Origin: Treponema sp. | GTDB taxonomy: Bacteria; Spirochaetota; Spirochaetia; Treponematales; Treponemataceae | Assembly: GCA_024693715.1 (NCBI GenBank) | Contig: JAILKS010000034.1 | Coordinates: 1 to 64,000 of the forward strand | DNA: 64,000 bases | Direction: 5' to 3' | In this document: piece by piece, positions 45,413 to 54,121 of the stretch | Layout: every line of letters starts with the position of its first letter | Numbering within the stretch: the first letter of the stretch is position 1 | Translations under genes and position numbers: made by a program | Notes under the pieces: generated by a model | What the model was told of the DNA's origin: nothing | Databases searched by the model: none | The model's input: the letters and a program-made list of their open reading frames with translations, nothing else

Positions 45413-45856
45413 ATGAAAAAGACTTTATTAATGTTATTGTTCTTATCTCTTTTAGCAGGTTCTGTTTTTACACAATCAAAAACAAACGGACTGGCGCCAG
45501 AGAAGCATGAAGAAAACTGGAGTGACATGACATATTTTACAGTTCCAGTTTTAAAAGTTCTTGAATCAAGGGAAGCTTATGTAGTTTTCTATCTCAAAAA
45601 CAATGACAGAACTGAAACTACTGTAATTCCAAAAACCTGGGCAAAGGGAAACGTTGAAAATCCAAGAAAATTAAAATTCCGAAACATCAAAAATCCTGCA
45701 GCTGCATATATGACTATTGTCAGTAAAAATGATGAATTTTACCGTGTAATTCTTACACTTCCTTTACGAAAAAACAATGATCTTTGGGGCGTTGTAGAAT
45801 ACGGAACAAAACTCCCTGATTTAGACAAACAGAATCTCGACGACGTAAAGCAGTAA
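45413..45856 (+). CDS. Small secreted protein of unknown function
   Basis: The start is ATG 45413 (147 aa), with CAGGAG eight bases upstream; the longer ORF from 45365 would include the promoter. A signal peptide (MKKTLLMLLFLSLLAGSVFT) is followed by a 125-residue beta-rich domain with TYFTVPVLKVLESREAYVVFY and NDLWGVVEYG. No motif or cysteine that would anchor it as a lipoprotein was seen, so it is probably periplasmic. The nrnA-like gene starts 3 bp after its stop, so the two are co-transcribed. Function unknown. Confidence 0.75.
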   Translation: MKKTLLMLLFLSLLAGSVFTQSKTNGLAPEKHEENWSDMTYFTVPVLKVLESREAYVVFYLKNNDRTETTVIPKTWAKGNVENPRKLKFRNIKNPAAAYMTIVSKNDEFYRVILTLPLRKNNDLWGVVEYGTKLPDLDKQNLDDVKQ

Positions 45857-45859
45857 AAA

Positions 45860-46855
45860 ATGGATATCATCGATAAAAAATATTTTGACTCATTTAAATC
45901 CTTCGTTGACAAGCATGAATTCTTTTTTATTGCAGGTCACAAGGAGCCTGACGGAGACTGTGTAGCATCATGTCTGGGAATTGCTGCTATTCTTGATAAT
46001 TATAAAAAACCGTATCAACTTTTATCTGCCGGACCTTTTAAAAGAAATGAAGTAAATGCCTTTGAATCAAAATTCTCACAAAAGATGAAATTTCAGGACA
46101 TAAACGAAAGAAAGGCGACCGGTTTAATCATCACCGACTGTTCTGAAATCATGCGTCTTGGAGAAATTGACGGTGATTTTAAAGATCTTGATACCTTTAT
46201 CATAGACCATCATAAAACATCTGAAATTACTGACTGTTCCAAAGGTTATATAAATTCAGCCTCCCCTGCCTGTGCATACCTTGTTCAGCTTTTTTATGAA
46301 AATCTTATTGGAGAAGTTCCTGAGGATATTGCAAAAATTCTTTTTTTCGGCATCTGTACAGACACTGGATTTTTCAGATTTCTTCCACCGTCAAACGAAG
46401 CATCAGATTTAATGAATGCATGTTCAAGACTCATAAAATATGGTGCGGATCCAAAAACAACCTATAATCAGATTAATAACGGAAAGCCTTTTACAACCCG
46501 AAAACTTCTTGGAATTCTTCTTTCAAAAACAGAATTATATTTTAACGGAAGACTAGCGGTAACCTATGAATCACTGGAAGATACAAGAAAATATGGACTT
46601 GAAGGCCGAGATACTGATTCTTTATATCAGCTTCTGCTTTCATCAAAGGGAGTTGAAGCAGCAGTTTTCTTACGACAGGACACTCCATCAACTTGTACCG
46701 GAGGCTTCCGATCGCAGGATAAAATAGACGTATCTATAGTTGCAGCAAAATTTGGAGGCGGAGGTCACAAAAATGCTTCCGGAATGAGCTGTAATGGACA
46801 GATTGAAAAGCTTTTACCATCGGTAATCAAGGAATTTGCAAAAATAATGAATTAA
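45860..46855 (+). CDS. DHH/DHHA1 phosphoesterase, NrnA-like
   Basis: NrnA-type enzymes degrade short oligoribonucleotides, pAp and in some species pApA or c-di-AMP. The 331-aa protein has motif I GHKEPDGDCVAS, motif II IITDCSE, the DHHKTS motif III, FGICTDTGFFRF, and the DHHA1 loop GGGGHKNASG. Domain order and length match NrnA rather than RecJ. Since cdaA in the same window makes c-di-AMP, a role in breaking down its product pApA is reasonable but is not shown by the sequence. Confidence 0.9.
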   Translation: MDIIDKKYFDSFKSFVDKHEFFFIAGHKEPDGDCVASCLGIAAILDNYKKPYQLLSAGPFKRNEVNAFESKFSQKMKFQDINERKATGLIITDCSEIMRLGEIDGDFKDLDTFIIDHHKTSEITDCSKGYINSASPACAYLVQLFYENLIGEVPEDIAKILFFGICTDTGFFRFLPPSNEASDLMNACSRLIKYGADPKTTYNQINNGKPFTTRKLLGILLSKTELYFNGRLAVTYESLEDTRKYGLEGRDTDSLYQLLLSSKGVEAAVFLRQDTPSTCTGGFRSQDKIDVSIVAAKFGGGGHKNASGMSCNGQIEKLLPSVIKEFAKIMN

Positions 46856-46918
46856 TGTTCTTTTTTAATAAACTTTCCGTGAATAAATATATATTTCATA
46901 TATTTTCAGGAGGTTTAT

Positions 46919-47908
46919 ATGAAAACATTAAAAGTTAATGAAATCAATGAAATTCCAAAAAAGCTTGAACAAAAGAAAATTACAAAAAAACAGGCAATTG
47001 ATTGTCTTTCATTGTATTTCCTGGAAAACTACGGACTATTTAAGACCGGAGTTCTTTCTAAAGATTTTCGGACAGAAATCATCATCTCGCTGCTTGAAAA
47101 TACTGATGTTTTTTTCGAAAATTATGATAACAAGAAAGGATGTTTTTACACCTACTTTTTCAACTACATTAAAAACCTGATTTTAAACAAAAAGCGTAAA
47201 TACATCATGAACAGTATCAGGGAAGATTTATTCATAGAAGACAGCATTGCAGATTTCGGATCACTTCAGAAAGCCTATGAAAATATAAATTATTCAGATT
47301 TTGATATTCCAAAGGTTCCTTTCAACTATAAAATCAATGAAAAAAATTTTACTCTGGCCTGCTCCAACGAAACATACATGTTCAAAAAATTCATGAATGA
47401 AAACAATGAGGAAATTTATTCTAATCTGAAAAATAATCTGAAAAAAATTCATCCGAAGTTAGGCACGAAAATTCTATTGGTACTTGCTCTAAAATCTGCC
47501 TTTTACATCACAGATTTTCAGATTGAAACCATTTGTAAAATATGTGATATAAATCCAGACTCCCTGCACGAACTGATACAGAATATTAAAGAAAAACTTC
47601 AATTTCGTGAAATCACAAAACAAAAATATGAACAAAGACGAAACAAAGCTTATATGAATCACAAAAAATACAGACGGGGAATAGAGTTTTTTGAAGAAGA
47701 AGAATCAGATGCAGAATATCACACAGAAACATATAAAAGAAAATACAGACGTAACACAAACTGCTGGAATAATATCAATTCTTCTTTACAGACAGGATTT
47801 CTTCATCTGCGGCCATCAAATAAAATGATTGCACAAATCCTTGGGATATGTGAAAGACAGGTAAGTTATTACTTAAGACATGCGAGAGAACTTGGAATCA
47901 GAATATAA
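46919..47908 (+). CDS. Sigma-factor-like or helix-turn-helix protein of unknown role
   Basis: The 329-aa product starts with AGGAGG upstream and has no signal peptide. Around residues 60-92 NYDNKKGCFYTYFFNYIKNL resembles region 2 of sigma-70 proteins (compare the common YDPxKGSFxTYL). Around 195-225 a region-4-like helical segment (ITDFQIETICKICDINPDSL) appears, and residues about 300-326 form a good helix-turn-helix ending in a sigma-like block (KMIAQILGICERQVSYYLRH). A basic, Arg/Tyr-rich linker lies between. It is unlike named sigma factors and may be a treponeme-specific regulator. Assignment is tentative. Confidence 0.6.
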   Translation: MKTLKVNEINEIPKKLEQKKITKKQAIDCLSLYFLENYGLFKTGVLSKDFRTEIIISLLENTDVFFENYDNKKGCFYTYFFNYIKNLILNKKRKYIMNSIREDLFIEDSIADFGSLQKAYENINYSDFDIPKVPFNYKINEKNFTLACSNETYMFKKFMNENNEEIYSNLKNNLKKIHPKLGTKILLVLALKSAFYITDFQIETICKICDINPDSLHELIQNIKEKLQFREITKQKYEQRRNKAYMNHKKYRRGIEFFEEEESDAEYHTETYKRKYRRNTNCWNNINSSLQTGFLHLRPSNKMIAQILGICERQVSYYLRHARELGIRI

Positions 47909-47954
47909 TTAATATGTTGTTGCGGAGCAGCTCCATTTTTATTAAAATGCAATT

Positions 47955-48608
47955 ATGAAAATTTATTTAGCAACAGGAAATAAGAATAAAAAACGAGAGA
48001 TGATCCAGCTTTTACCTGAGCATGAAATAGTAATTCCTTCAGATGAAAACATTGCGTTTGACCCCGATGAAACTGGAATTACTTTTTATGAAAACAGTCT
48101 TATCAAAGCTAAAGCTTTATATGATATAGTCCACTGCCCTGTAATCGCTGACGATTCAGGAATATGCGTAGACGCTTTGGGTGGGGCGCCTGGCATTTTT
48201 TCATCAAGATATGCCGGTCCGCAATTCATGCAGGGAAAACCGGACGGTACAAAAATCTCACAGGATGAGCAGAATAAATTTATCATTTCCCAGCTTAATG
48301 ATGTGATTAAAATGGGAAAATTACCCGAAGCCCAATATCTGCATGGAGAACGTTCGTGCCATTATACCTGTGCAATGGTTCTGTATCTTGGACCAGACAG
48401 ATTATTCGTAGCACAGGAAACCTTTGAAGGAACCCTTATAAACAGAATTGAAGATGCCTGCGGTGAAGGTGGTTTTGGTTATGATCCTATTGTTTTCTTA
48501 CCAGAATATAATAAAACAGTAGCACAGATTTCTGCAGAAGAGAAAAATTCCATATCTCACAGGGGAAAAGCAGTTCGAGTTATACAAAAAATCATTAAAA
48601 ACCTCTAA
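47955..48608 (+). CDS. rdgB: Non-canonical purine NTP pyrophosphatase (RdgB/HAM1)
   Basis: This enzyme hydrolyses ITP, dITP and XTP to monophosphates, keeping deaminated purines out of DNA. The 217-aa protein shows ATGNKNKKREM (5-15), ADDSGICVDALGGAPGIFSSRYAG with the catalytic Asp, EGGFGYDPIVF, and the closing SHRGKAV motif. Slightly longer than E. coli RdgB because of insertions near 95-125. No clear RBS is seen; a TAAAAT lies six bases before the ATG. Confidence 0.93.
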   Translation: MKIYLATGNKNKKREMIQLLPEHEIVIPSDENIAFDPDETGITFYENSLIKAKALYDIVHCPVIADDSGICVDALGGAPGIFSSRYAGPQFMQGKPDGTKISQDEQNKFIISQLNDVIKMGKLPEAQYLHGERSCHYTCAMVLYLGPDRLFVAQETFEGTLINRIEDACGEGGFGYDPIVFLPEYNKTVAQISAEEKNSISHRGKAVRVIQKIIKNL

Positions 48609-48676
48609 ATTTATCAAAAAATTACGAAATTTTACAAAAATTCTTTAAAAAAATGCATTTTTATTATTTTTTTTAC

Positions 48677-48704
48677 TAAAGATTTTTTTGCTATATGCCG
48701 ATAT
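48677..48704 (+). promoter_or_regulatory. Sigma-28 (FliA) promoter of the first flaB
   Basis: TAAAGATT (48677-48684), 12 bp, GCCGATAT (48697-48704) closely matches the flagellar sigma-28 consensus TAAAGTTT-N11-GCCGATAA. It lies 158 bp before the flaB ATG, leaving a long leader. The gap 48609-48862 otherwise holds only this leader; a TGTAAACGTTTGCA palindrome (48786-48799) is present within it. Confidence 0.8.
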
Positions 48705-48819
48705 AGAGAATGAACCGCTATGAGTGAATCGACTTCGAAGAAGCAACATTCAAACGGTTTTAGCAAAAGTGTGTAGATGTAGCCTTGTAAACGTTTGCAC
48801 ATTTTTGCATCTTTCTAAA

Positions 48820-48860
48820 CAGAAGAAAGGATTCTTCTGCCCACATTTCCAAGGAGGAAA
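48820..48860 (+). promoter_or_regulatory. Two CsrA-type GGA hairpins in the flaB leader
   Basis: CAGAAGAA (48820-48827) and TTCTTCTG (48832-48839) form a perfect 8-bp stem with AGGA as the loop. TTTCC (48846-48850) and GGAAA (48856-48860) form a second stem with loop AAGGA (48851-48855), covering the Shine-Dalgarno AAGGAGG before ATG 48863. GGA exposed in a hairpin loop is the established CsrA recognition feature, and two such sites 24 nt apart over an RBS match the way CsrA blocks flagellin translation in Bacillus. csrA and its antagonist fliW are in this window. Confidence 0.72.
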
Positions 48861-48862
48861 CT

Positions 48863-49723
48863 ATGGTTATCAACCACAACATGTCGGCAATGTTTGCCAA
48901 TCGTCAATTAGGTATTACTGGTCTGGGTCTTAACAAAGACATGGAAAAACTCTCATCTGGTGAAAAAATCAACCGCGCTGGTGATGATGCATCTGGATTA
49001 GCTGTATCAGAAAAAATGCGCAGTCAGATTAGAGGTTTGAACAAGGCTTCTCAGAACGCAGCAAACGGAATCAGCTTCATTCAGACAACAGAAGGTTATT
49101 TACAGGAAACAACTGATATCATGCAGCGTATCCGTGAACTTGCTATTCAGGCATCTAACGGTATTTACTCAGATGAAGACCGCATGATGATACAGGTAGA
49201 AGTTTCTGCCCTCGTATCAGAAGTTGACAGAATTGCTTCTGCAGCTCAGTTCAACGGTATGAACATGCTTACAGGTCGTTTTGCAAGACCATTGGGAGAA
49301 AATGCAGTTACTTCATCTATGTGGTTCCATATTGGAGCAAACATGGATCAGAGAACACAGGTATTCATCGGTACAATGACAGCTACTGCTCTTGGAATCC
49401 GTGAAATGTCTACTGAGGCAAAACTCTCTCTCTCTACTCCAGAAGAAGCAAACCGCGCTATCGGTACAATTGACGAAGCCCTCAAGAAAATCAACAAACA
49501 GCGTGCTGATCTTGGTGCTTATCAGAACCGTCTTGAACTTACTATCAAAGGTCTTGACATCGGTGCTGAAAATCTCCAGGCATCTGAAAGCCGTATCCGT
49601 GATACAGACATGGCTCACCAGATGGTTGAATTCACAAAGAATTCAATCTTGCAGCAGGCCGGTACCGCTATGCTGGCACAGGCAAATTCTCAGTCTCAAA
49701 ATGTCTTGTCTTTGCTTAGATAG
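48863..49723 (+). CDS. flaB: Core flagellin FlaB (copy 1)
   Basis: FlaB forms the core of the periplasmic flagellar filament. The 286-aa protein is flagellin with only the D0/D1 domains, as usual for spirochaetes: N-terminal [15 protein letters not shown] and [20 protein letters not shown], and C-terminal [18 protein letters not shown] plus [13 protein letters not shown]. No signal peptide, consistent with type III export. Expression is predicted under sigma-28 and CsrA control (leader hairpins). A second flaB follows with 326 bp between them. It differs from copy 2 mainly around residues 140-195. Confidence 0.96.
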   Translation: MVINHNMSAMFANRQLGITGLGLNKDMEKLSSGEKINRAGDDASGLAVSEKMRSQIRGLNKASQNAANGISFIQTTEGYLQETTDIMQRIRELAIQASNGIYSDEDRMMIQVEVSALVSEVDRIASAAQFNGMNMLTGRFARPLGENAVTSSMWFHIGANMDQRTQVFIGTMTATALGIREMSTEAKLSLSTPEEANRAIGTIDEALKKINKQRADLGAYQNRLELTIKGLDIGAENLQASESRIRDTDMAHQMVEFTKNSILQQAGTAMLAQANSQSQNVLSLLR

Positions 49724-50049
49724 TGTAATATAATATATATGAAGGTATGAAACAGGACCTTCATATAGTTGCACAAATCTTAAAGCAATTCAAACTTTGA
49801 GCTAAATTAATGTTCAAAATGAGTTGTGAAATATATATGTTCTTTCAGAAACATATTGTTCTTTGAAATAGGTGCAAGCTGTGTTTTTGCAGGTGAACAG
49901 CAGAAACAGTCAGATTAAATAATTTTATTCTGTCTGTTCCTGCTGTAAAAGGTCTGAAACTAAATCAGGGGCGCAAAACTGGTTTAGCCTTTCACCTGCG
50001 GGACTTGAAGCACGAGGCTTTAAGTTTTAAGTAAACATGGAGGCACAAT
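49724..50049 (+). other. Structured intergenic region between the two flaB genes
   Basis: This 326-bp gap holds no ORF but three hairpins. TATATGAAGGT/ACCTTCATATA (49736-49767) is a perfect 11-bp stem with a 10-nt loop right after the first stop, without a U-tract. ATATGTT/AACATAT (49835-49856) is weaker. An 18-bp stem with two mismatches runs from 49897-49914 to 49929-49946. No good sigma-28 or sigma-70 promoter was found, so the second flagellin may be expressed by read-through or by a promoter I do not recognise. AGCCT/AGGCT (starting near 49985) may pair near the second RBS. Confidence 0.55.
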
Positions 50050-50898
50050 ATGATTATTAATCACAATATGAGTTCGCTCTATGCTGATCGTGTGTTGAAC
50101 ATTTCTAATGACAACATCATGAAAAACATGGAAAAGCTCTCATCTGGTGAACGCATCAATCGCGCCGGAGACGATGCATCTGGACTTGCAGTATCTGAGA
50201 AGATGCGAAGTCAGATCCGTGGACTTAATCAAGCTTCTAAGAACATTATGAATGGAGTTTCATTCATTCAGACAACAGAAGGATATTTGAACGAAACAAC
50301 AGATATTCTTCAGCGTGTTCGCGAACTTGCCATACAGTCTGCAAATGGTATTTACAGCGATGAAGATCGTATGCAGATTCAGGTAGAAGTTTCACAGTTG
50401 GTTGCTGAAGTAGATCGAATTGCAAGTTCTGCTCAGTTCAATGGTATGAATATGTTGACTGGTCGTTTCTCTGAAACAGGAGATAGAATCATGCAGATTC
50501 ACGTTGGTGCGAATATGGACCAGAACACAAGAATGTACATCGGTACAATGACAGCTACTGCTCTTGGATTAAAGGGTGGCGCTGCAAACGATGAACAGAT
50601 TTCTATTGCTACACCTGAAACAGCAAATACTGTAATCGGCACTATTGATGAAGCACTTAAAAATGTAAACAAACAACGAGCCGACTTGGGTGCATATCAA
50701 AATCGTTTTGAGATTGCTGCAAAAGGCGTAAACATTGCTGCAGAAAATACTCAGGCAGCAGAAAGTCGTATCCGTGATACTGATATGGCTACTGAAATGG
50801 TTGAGTATACTAAGAACCAGATTCTCACACAAGCTGGTACTGCAATGCTCGCTCAGGCTAACTCACAGTCTCAAACTGTTTTGGCTTTGTTGCAATAG
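50050..50898 (+). CDS. flaB: Core flagellin FlaB (copy 2)
   Basis: The 282-aa product is a second D0/D1-only flagellin. It has [15 protein letters not shown] at the N-terminus and [31 protein letters not shown] at the C-terminus, and is closely similar to copy 1 throughout the conserved ends. ATGGAGGCACA precedes the ATG. It is the second member of the FlaB pair seen in many treponemes, where different core flagellins mix in one filament. Its leader carries GGA motifs but no clear CsrA hairpin. Confidence 0.95.
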   Translation: MIINHNMSSLYADRVLNISNDNIMKNMEKLSSGERINRAGDDASGLAVSEKMRSQIRGLNQASKNIMNGVSFIQTTEGYLNETTDILQRVRELAIQSANGIYSDEDRMQIQVEVSQLVAEVDRIASSAQFNGMNMLTGRFSETGDRIMQIHVGANMDQNTRMYIGTMTATALGLKGGAANDEQISIATPETANTVIGTIDEALKNVNKQRADLGAYQNRFEIAAKGVNIAAENTQAAESRIRDTDMATEMVEYTKNQILTQAGTAMLAQANSQSQTVLALLQ

Positions 50899-50950
50899 TT
50901 ATAAAAATATTGTTATAGAGATTTCTGGATGTCATCTTTATGACAATGTT

Positions 50951-50986
50951 AATCAGAAGAGGTGCGCCCCTCCTCTGATTATTTTG
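50951..50986 (+). terminator. Terminator after the second flaB
   Basis: AATCAGAAGAGG (50951-50962) pairs with CCTCCTCTGATT (50969-50980) with one mismatch around TGCGCC, followed by ATTTTG. Stem strength is good but the U-tract is short. Confidence 0.65.
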
Positions 50987-51038
50987 AAAAACAAATTTTC
51001 AAGGATTTGAAAATTTTTATCGATAAGGAGGAGAACCT

Positions 51039-51419
51039 ATGAATACAATTAACAATTCAATGGTTCATGTGGCAATGGATGGCCAGTCTCTCTATACAAA
51101 TGCAGCAGGTGCAAACAGAGCTCTGTATACACCGCCGCAGGTACAGTTATCTACTCCGACTGGAGCAGAAGTTGCACACAATATTGAGCAGAATCTTGCT
51201 GAAATGAAGCAAAATTCTCAAGAACTTCAGAAGATATCTGATATGATTGACGGCAGAAAATTACAATTCAACGTTAACAAGGAACTTGGCAGCGTTGTTG
51301 TAAAAGTTGTTGATACTACTACAAACCAGGTATTAAAGGAGATTCCATCTGAAGATATGCAAAAATTAAAACTTCGCATAAGAAAGGCTATTGGCAATAT
51401 TATTGACGATATAGTTTAA
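51039..51419 (+). CDS. flaG: Flagellar protein FlaG
   Basis: The 126-aa product ends in the FlaG domain: GRKLQFNVNKELGSVVVKVVD, followed by TTNQVLKEIPSEDMQKL (about 67-108). In other bacteria FlaG affects filament length. The N-terminal ~60 residues are Ala/Asn/Thr-rich and variable. AAGGAGGAG precedes the ATG. fliD follows after 25 bp, the usual flaG-fliD order. Confidence 0.9.
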   Translation: MNTINNSMVHVAMDGQSLYTNAAGANRALYTPPQVQLSTPTGAEVAHNIEQNLAEMKQNSQELQKISDMIDGRKLQFNVNKELGSVVVKVVDTTTNQVLKEIPSEDMQKLKLRIRKAIGNIIDDIV

Positions 51420-51444
51420 TTCTTGATATTTTCGGTGAAAAAAC

Positions 51445-53505
51445 ATGGCTGGACTAAATATTCCAGGTGTGACTGACCAGTACAAGACAAACGAAACTGT
51501 CGAAAAACTTATGCAGATCGAGCGTGCTCCGTTAACAAGGGAACAGAAGCAGCTCGATCAGTATAAGGCTGAAAAGGACGCCTGGAGAGAAGTTAATACG
51601 CAACTCAACTCACTTCGTGAGAGTATAAAGACCTTATACTCTTACGAAAATCCTTTTAACAATAAAATATGTACCTCATCTGATGAATTCGCAATCACGG
51701 CACAAGCTACAAGAAGTGCCGAAGATCAGACTTTCAAAATCGATGTAATCCAGAAAGCTACAGCAGACAGATTTTTAACAGATGAACTTCCGTCAGATTA
51801 TCAGGTTCCTGCAGGAAATTACATATTCAAGGTAGGAACAAAACAAGTTTCAATAAACTGGAAAGGCGGAACCTTAAAAAGTTTTTCAGACGCATTAAAT
51901 AAACGGGGAAATAATGTTATCAAATCAATGGTAATCGGAGCAAGTGCAAATAAAAAAACGCTGCTCATAGAAGCCGTTGATACTGGTAAAGAAAATAAAT
52001 TAATTTTTGAAGGCAAGGCAAAAGATTTCGCCTTCAGTTCCGGAATGATTAGTGCTGCAAAATCTTCAAAAAATGTTACCTTCGGTACTAATCCAAATGA
52101 ATTACAAAATGTATATCAGCAGTCAGACAAAGCGGGCATCCCTGCCCTATCATCAACTAAAACAAAAATCACAAACGGAGTTATTCACGTAGAACCAAGA
52201 GGTGCTTTTCAGGTTGCTGTTCCGGATAATATAAAAAATAACAGAAGCAATCATATTACTTTTACAATCAATGCGAATAAAATCGAAGATATTACAGAAG
52301 CAATAAACAAAGGCGATGAATCTCCGGTAATTCCAGATGCTGGCTTTGCAGAATACGAAGGAATTATCGTAAGAAACAGTCCGTCGGATTCACAATATCA
52401 GCCGCCGGTAGTCGAACAGACAACAGCTGAACCGGTTTTAAGCCGCAACATCCTTTATGCAGTAATGAGCGACGGTTCAGAAAGGTTAATCTCTACGCCT
52501 GACATTCTGAACAAGGGTGAATCAAGCTTTGATCTTTCAATTGCTGAATATGAAGGCATAACAGGAATCAAAATTAAGAACGAAAACACAGGATACAGCT
52601 TCGATGTGTCTGCTTTTTCGGTTTATGACACTGCATCAAATCTTGGCTATACTCCTAATCATCCTATTGAAGAAAGCGGCGACTGTATCATCAAATATGA
52701 AGGAATTACAATTGTAAGACCTACAAATGATATTGATGATGTTGTTCCAGAAATAACACTCAATGTTCATGAAAGAACTGAAAGAACTGCAACTATCACC
52801 GTAAAGCCGGATAAAGAAGCTTCAAAAAATGCTTTAATTGAATTTGTCGGAAAATATAATCAGATAGTAGCAAAAATCAATGTACTTTCGCAGAACAAGC
52901 CGGAAATCATCGATGAGCTTGATTATCTTTCTGACACAGAGCGGGACAAATTAAAAACTCAGCTTGGAATGTTCAATTCAGACTTTTCGTTAACAAGCAT
53001 TAAAAGTAACATGCAGTCAATTCTATCTTCAAGTTATAAATTTTCTGAATATTCGACAATAAATCTTCTTGCACAAATAGGAATTGCAACTAATGCGACA
53101 GGTTATTCAGGAAGTTATTCACAAAGCAGATTACGCGGATATCTCGAAATCGATGAAAAAAAACTTGATGCCGCTTTAACGAATAATCTTGATGATATTA
53201 AAAAGCTTTTCGGATATGATACAGATGGAGATTTGATTATAGACGACGGAATTGCCTTTAAGCTTGACAAACAGCTTTCTGCCTACACACAAACAGGAGG
53301 AATAATTGCATTAAAGGTTTCTACGCTGGACACAAAAATTAAATCTTCAGAGAAAAATATTTCTAAGCTTGAAGATCAGCTTAATGCAAAGGAAGCCGAA
53401 CTTAGAAGAAAATACAGTCAGATGGAAGGCTCATTGAACAGTCTCGAAGGACAGCAGACTACAATCAATAACTTTAACAGACGAAACAATAATAACAACT
53501 ACTAG
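51445..53505 (+). CDS. fliD: Filament cap protein FliD (hook-associated protein 2)
   Basis: FliD caps the growing filament and catalyses flagellin folding. The 686-aa protein has the FliD_N region at the start (LNIPGVTDQYKTNETVEKLMQIERAPL) with a heptad helix, a variable middle, and the FliD_C domain (YNQIVAKINVL, SRLRGYLEIDEKKLDAAL, NNLDDIKKLFGYDTDGD). It ends in a coiled coil and an Asn-rich tail (RNNNNNY). It is larger than E. coli FliD (468 aa) because of the middle domains. The next gene starts 8 bp later. Confidence 0.93.
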   Translation: MAGLNIPGVTDQYKTNETVEKLMQIERAPLTREQKQLDQYKAEKDAWREVNTQLNSLRESIKTLYSYENPFNNKICTSSDEFAITAQATRSAEDQTFKIDVIQKATADRFLTDELPSDYQVPAGNYIFKVGTKQVSINWKGGTLKSFSDALNKRGNNVIKSMVIGASANKKTLLIEAVDTGKENKLIFEGKAKDFAFSSGMISAAKSSKNVTFGTNPNELQNVYQQSDKAGIPALSSTKTKITNGVIHVEPRGAFQVAVPDNIKNNRSNHITFTINANKIEDITEAINKGDESPVIPDAGFAEYEGIIVRNSPSDSQYQPPVVEQTTAEPVLSRNILYAVMSDGSERLISTPDILNKGESSFDLSIAEYEGITGIKIKNENTGYSFDVSAFSVYDTASNLGYTPNHPIEESGDCIIKYEGITIVRPTNDIDDVVPEITLNVHERTERTATITVKPDKEASKNALIEFVGKYNQIVAKINVLSQNKPEIIDELDYLSDTERDKLKTQLGMFNSDFSLTSIKSNMQSILSSSYKFSEYSTINLLAQIGIATNATGYSGSYSQSRLRGYLEIDEKKLDAALTNNLDDIKKLFGYDTDGDLIIDDGIAFKLDKQLSAYTQTGGIIALKVSTLDTKIKSSEKNISKLEDQLNAKEAELRRKYSQMEGSLNSLEGQQTTINNFNRRNNNNNY

Positions 53506-53513
53506 AGGAACTT

Positions 53514-54107
53514 ATGGTAAAGGTATACGTAAACGGACAGGACTCGCAGGCAACACTTGAGCAGGAACAGACAATCGGTGATGTTCTTAAATCTTTTGAA
53601 TTAACCTGTGAACAGAATAATGCTGCTGTAATCGGAATTACAGTCGATGATAAAATCATCACTCCGCAAATATTTGATGAAGAAGCTGCAAAACCTCTGG
53701 GAAAAGATACAAAATTTGAATTTTCAGTAATTACAGAACAGACTGTAAAAGAATCTTTCATAAAGCTTTCTGAATATTTTGATAATCTTTCTGCTAAGAT
53801 GGAAGAGATTCCTGTTGCAATTCAAAAGGTAAACAACAAGGAAGTAATTGAATCAATAAACACACTGGCAGATGGAATTGATGAATTCTGTCACGTGGCA
53901 GCATGGGCTACCCTGTTTCCAAACACCTTTACCAGAACAAAAATTGACGGTAAGGATTTTAAGGATTTCTTCAATGAATTTTCACCTGTTCTTCTTGATT
54001 TTGAACAGGCAATTAAGAATAATGATCTTGTTTCAATCGGTGACCTTTCCGAATACGAAATATGTCCGCGGCTTAAAGCTATATCAGAGTCGTTAAAACA
54101 AATGTAG
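53514..54107 (+). CDS. Flagellar-cluster protein of unknown function (fliS position)
   Basis: The 197-aa product starts with a beta-rich domain (VKVYVNGQDSQATLEQEQ, about 1-70) and continues as an acidic helical domain. No signal peptide and no strong motif. It lies 8 bp after fliD, where fliS or fliT lies in many genomes, and 14 bp before a PilZ gene. A role as FliD or flagellin chaperone is therefore possible, but the sequence does not show FliS signatures. AGAGGAAC precedes the ATG. Confidence 0.7.
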   Translation: MVKVYVNGQDSQATLEQEQTIGDVLKSFELTCEQNNAAVIGITVDDKIITPQIFDEEAAKPLGKDTKFEFSVITEQTVKESFIKLSEYFDNLSAKMEEIPVAIQKVNNKEVIESINTLADGIDEFCHVAAWATLFPNTFTRTKIDGKDFKDFFNEFSPVLLDFEQAIKNNDLVSIGDLSEYEICPRLKAISESLKQM

Positions 54108-54121
54108 GAGAGATAAAACAA

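Noticed and set aside
48786..48799. CRE-like palindrome TGTAAACGTTTGCA in the flaB leader
   Set aside because: Single near-palindrome within the transcribed leader and no evidence of a matching regulator in the window; kept only as a note.
51000..51026. Sigma-28 promoter CAAGGATT-N11-ATCGATAA before flaG
   Set aside because: Transcription would start after the Shine-Dalgarno and the -35 matches only 5 of 8 bases.
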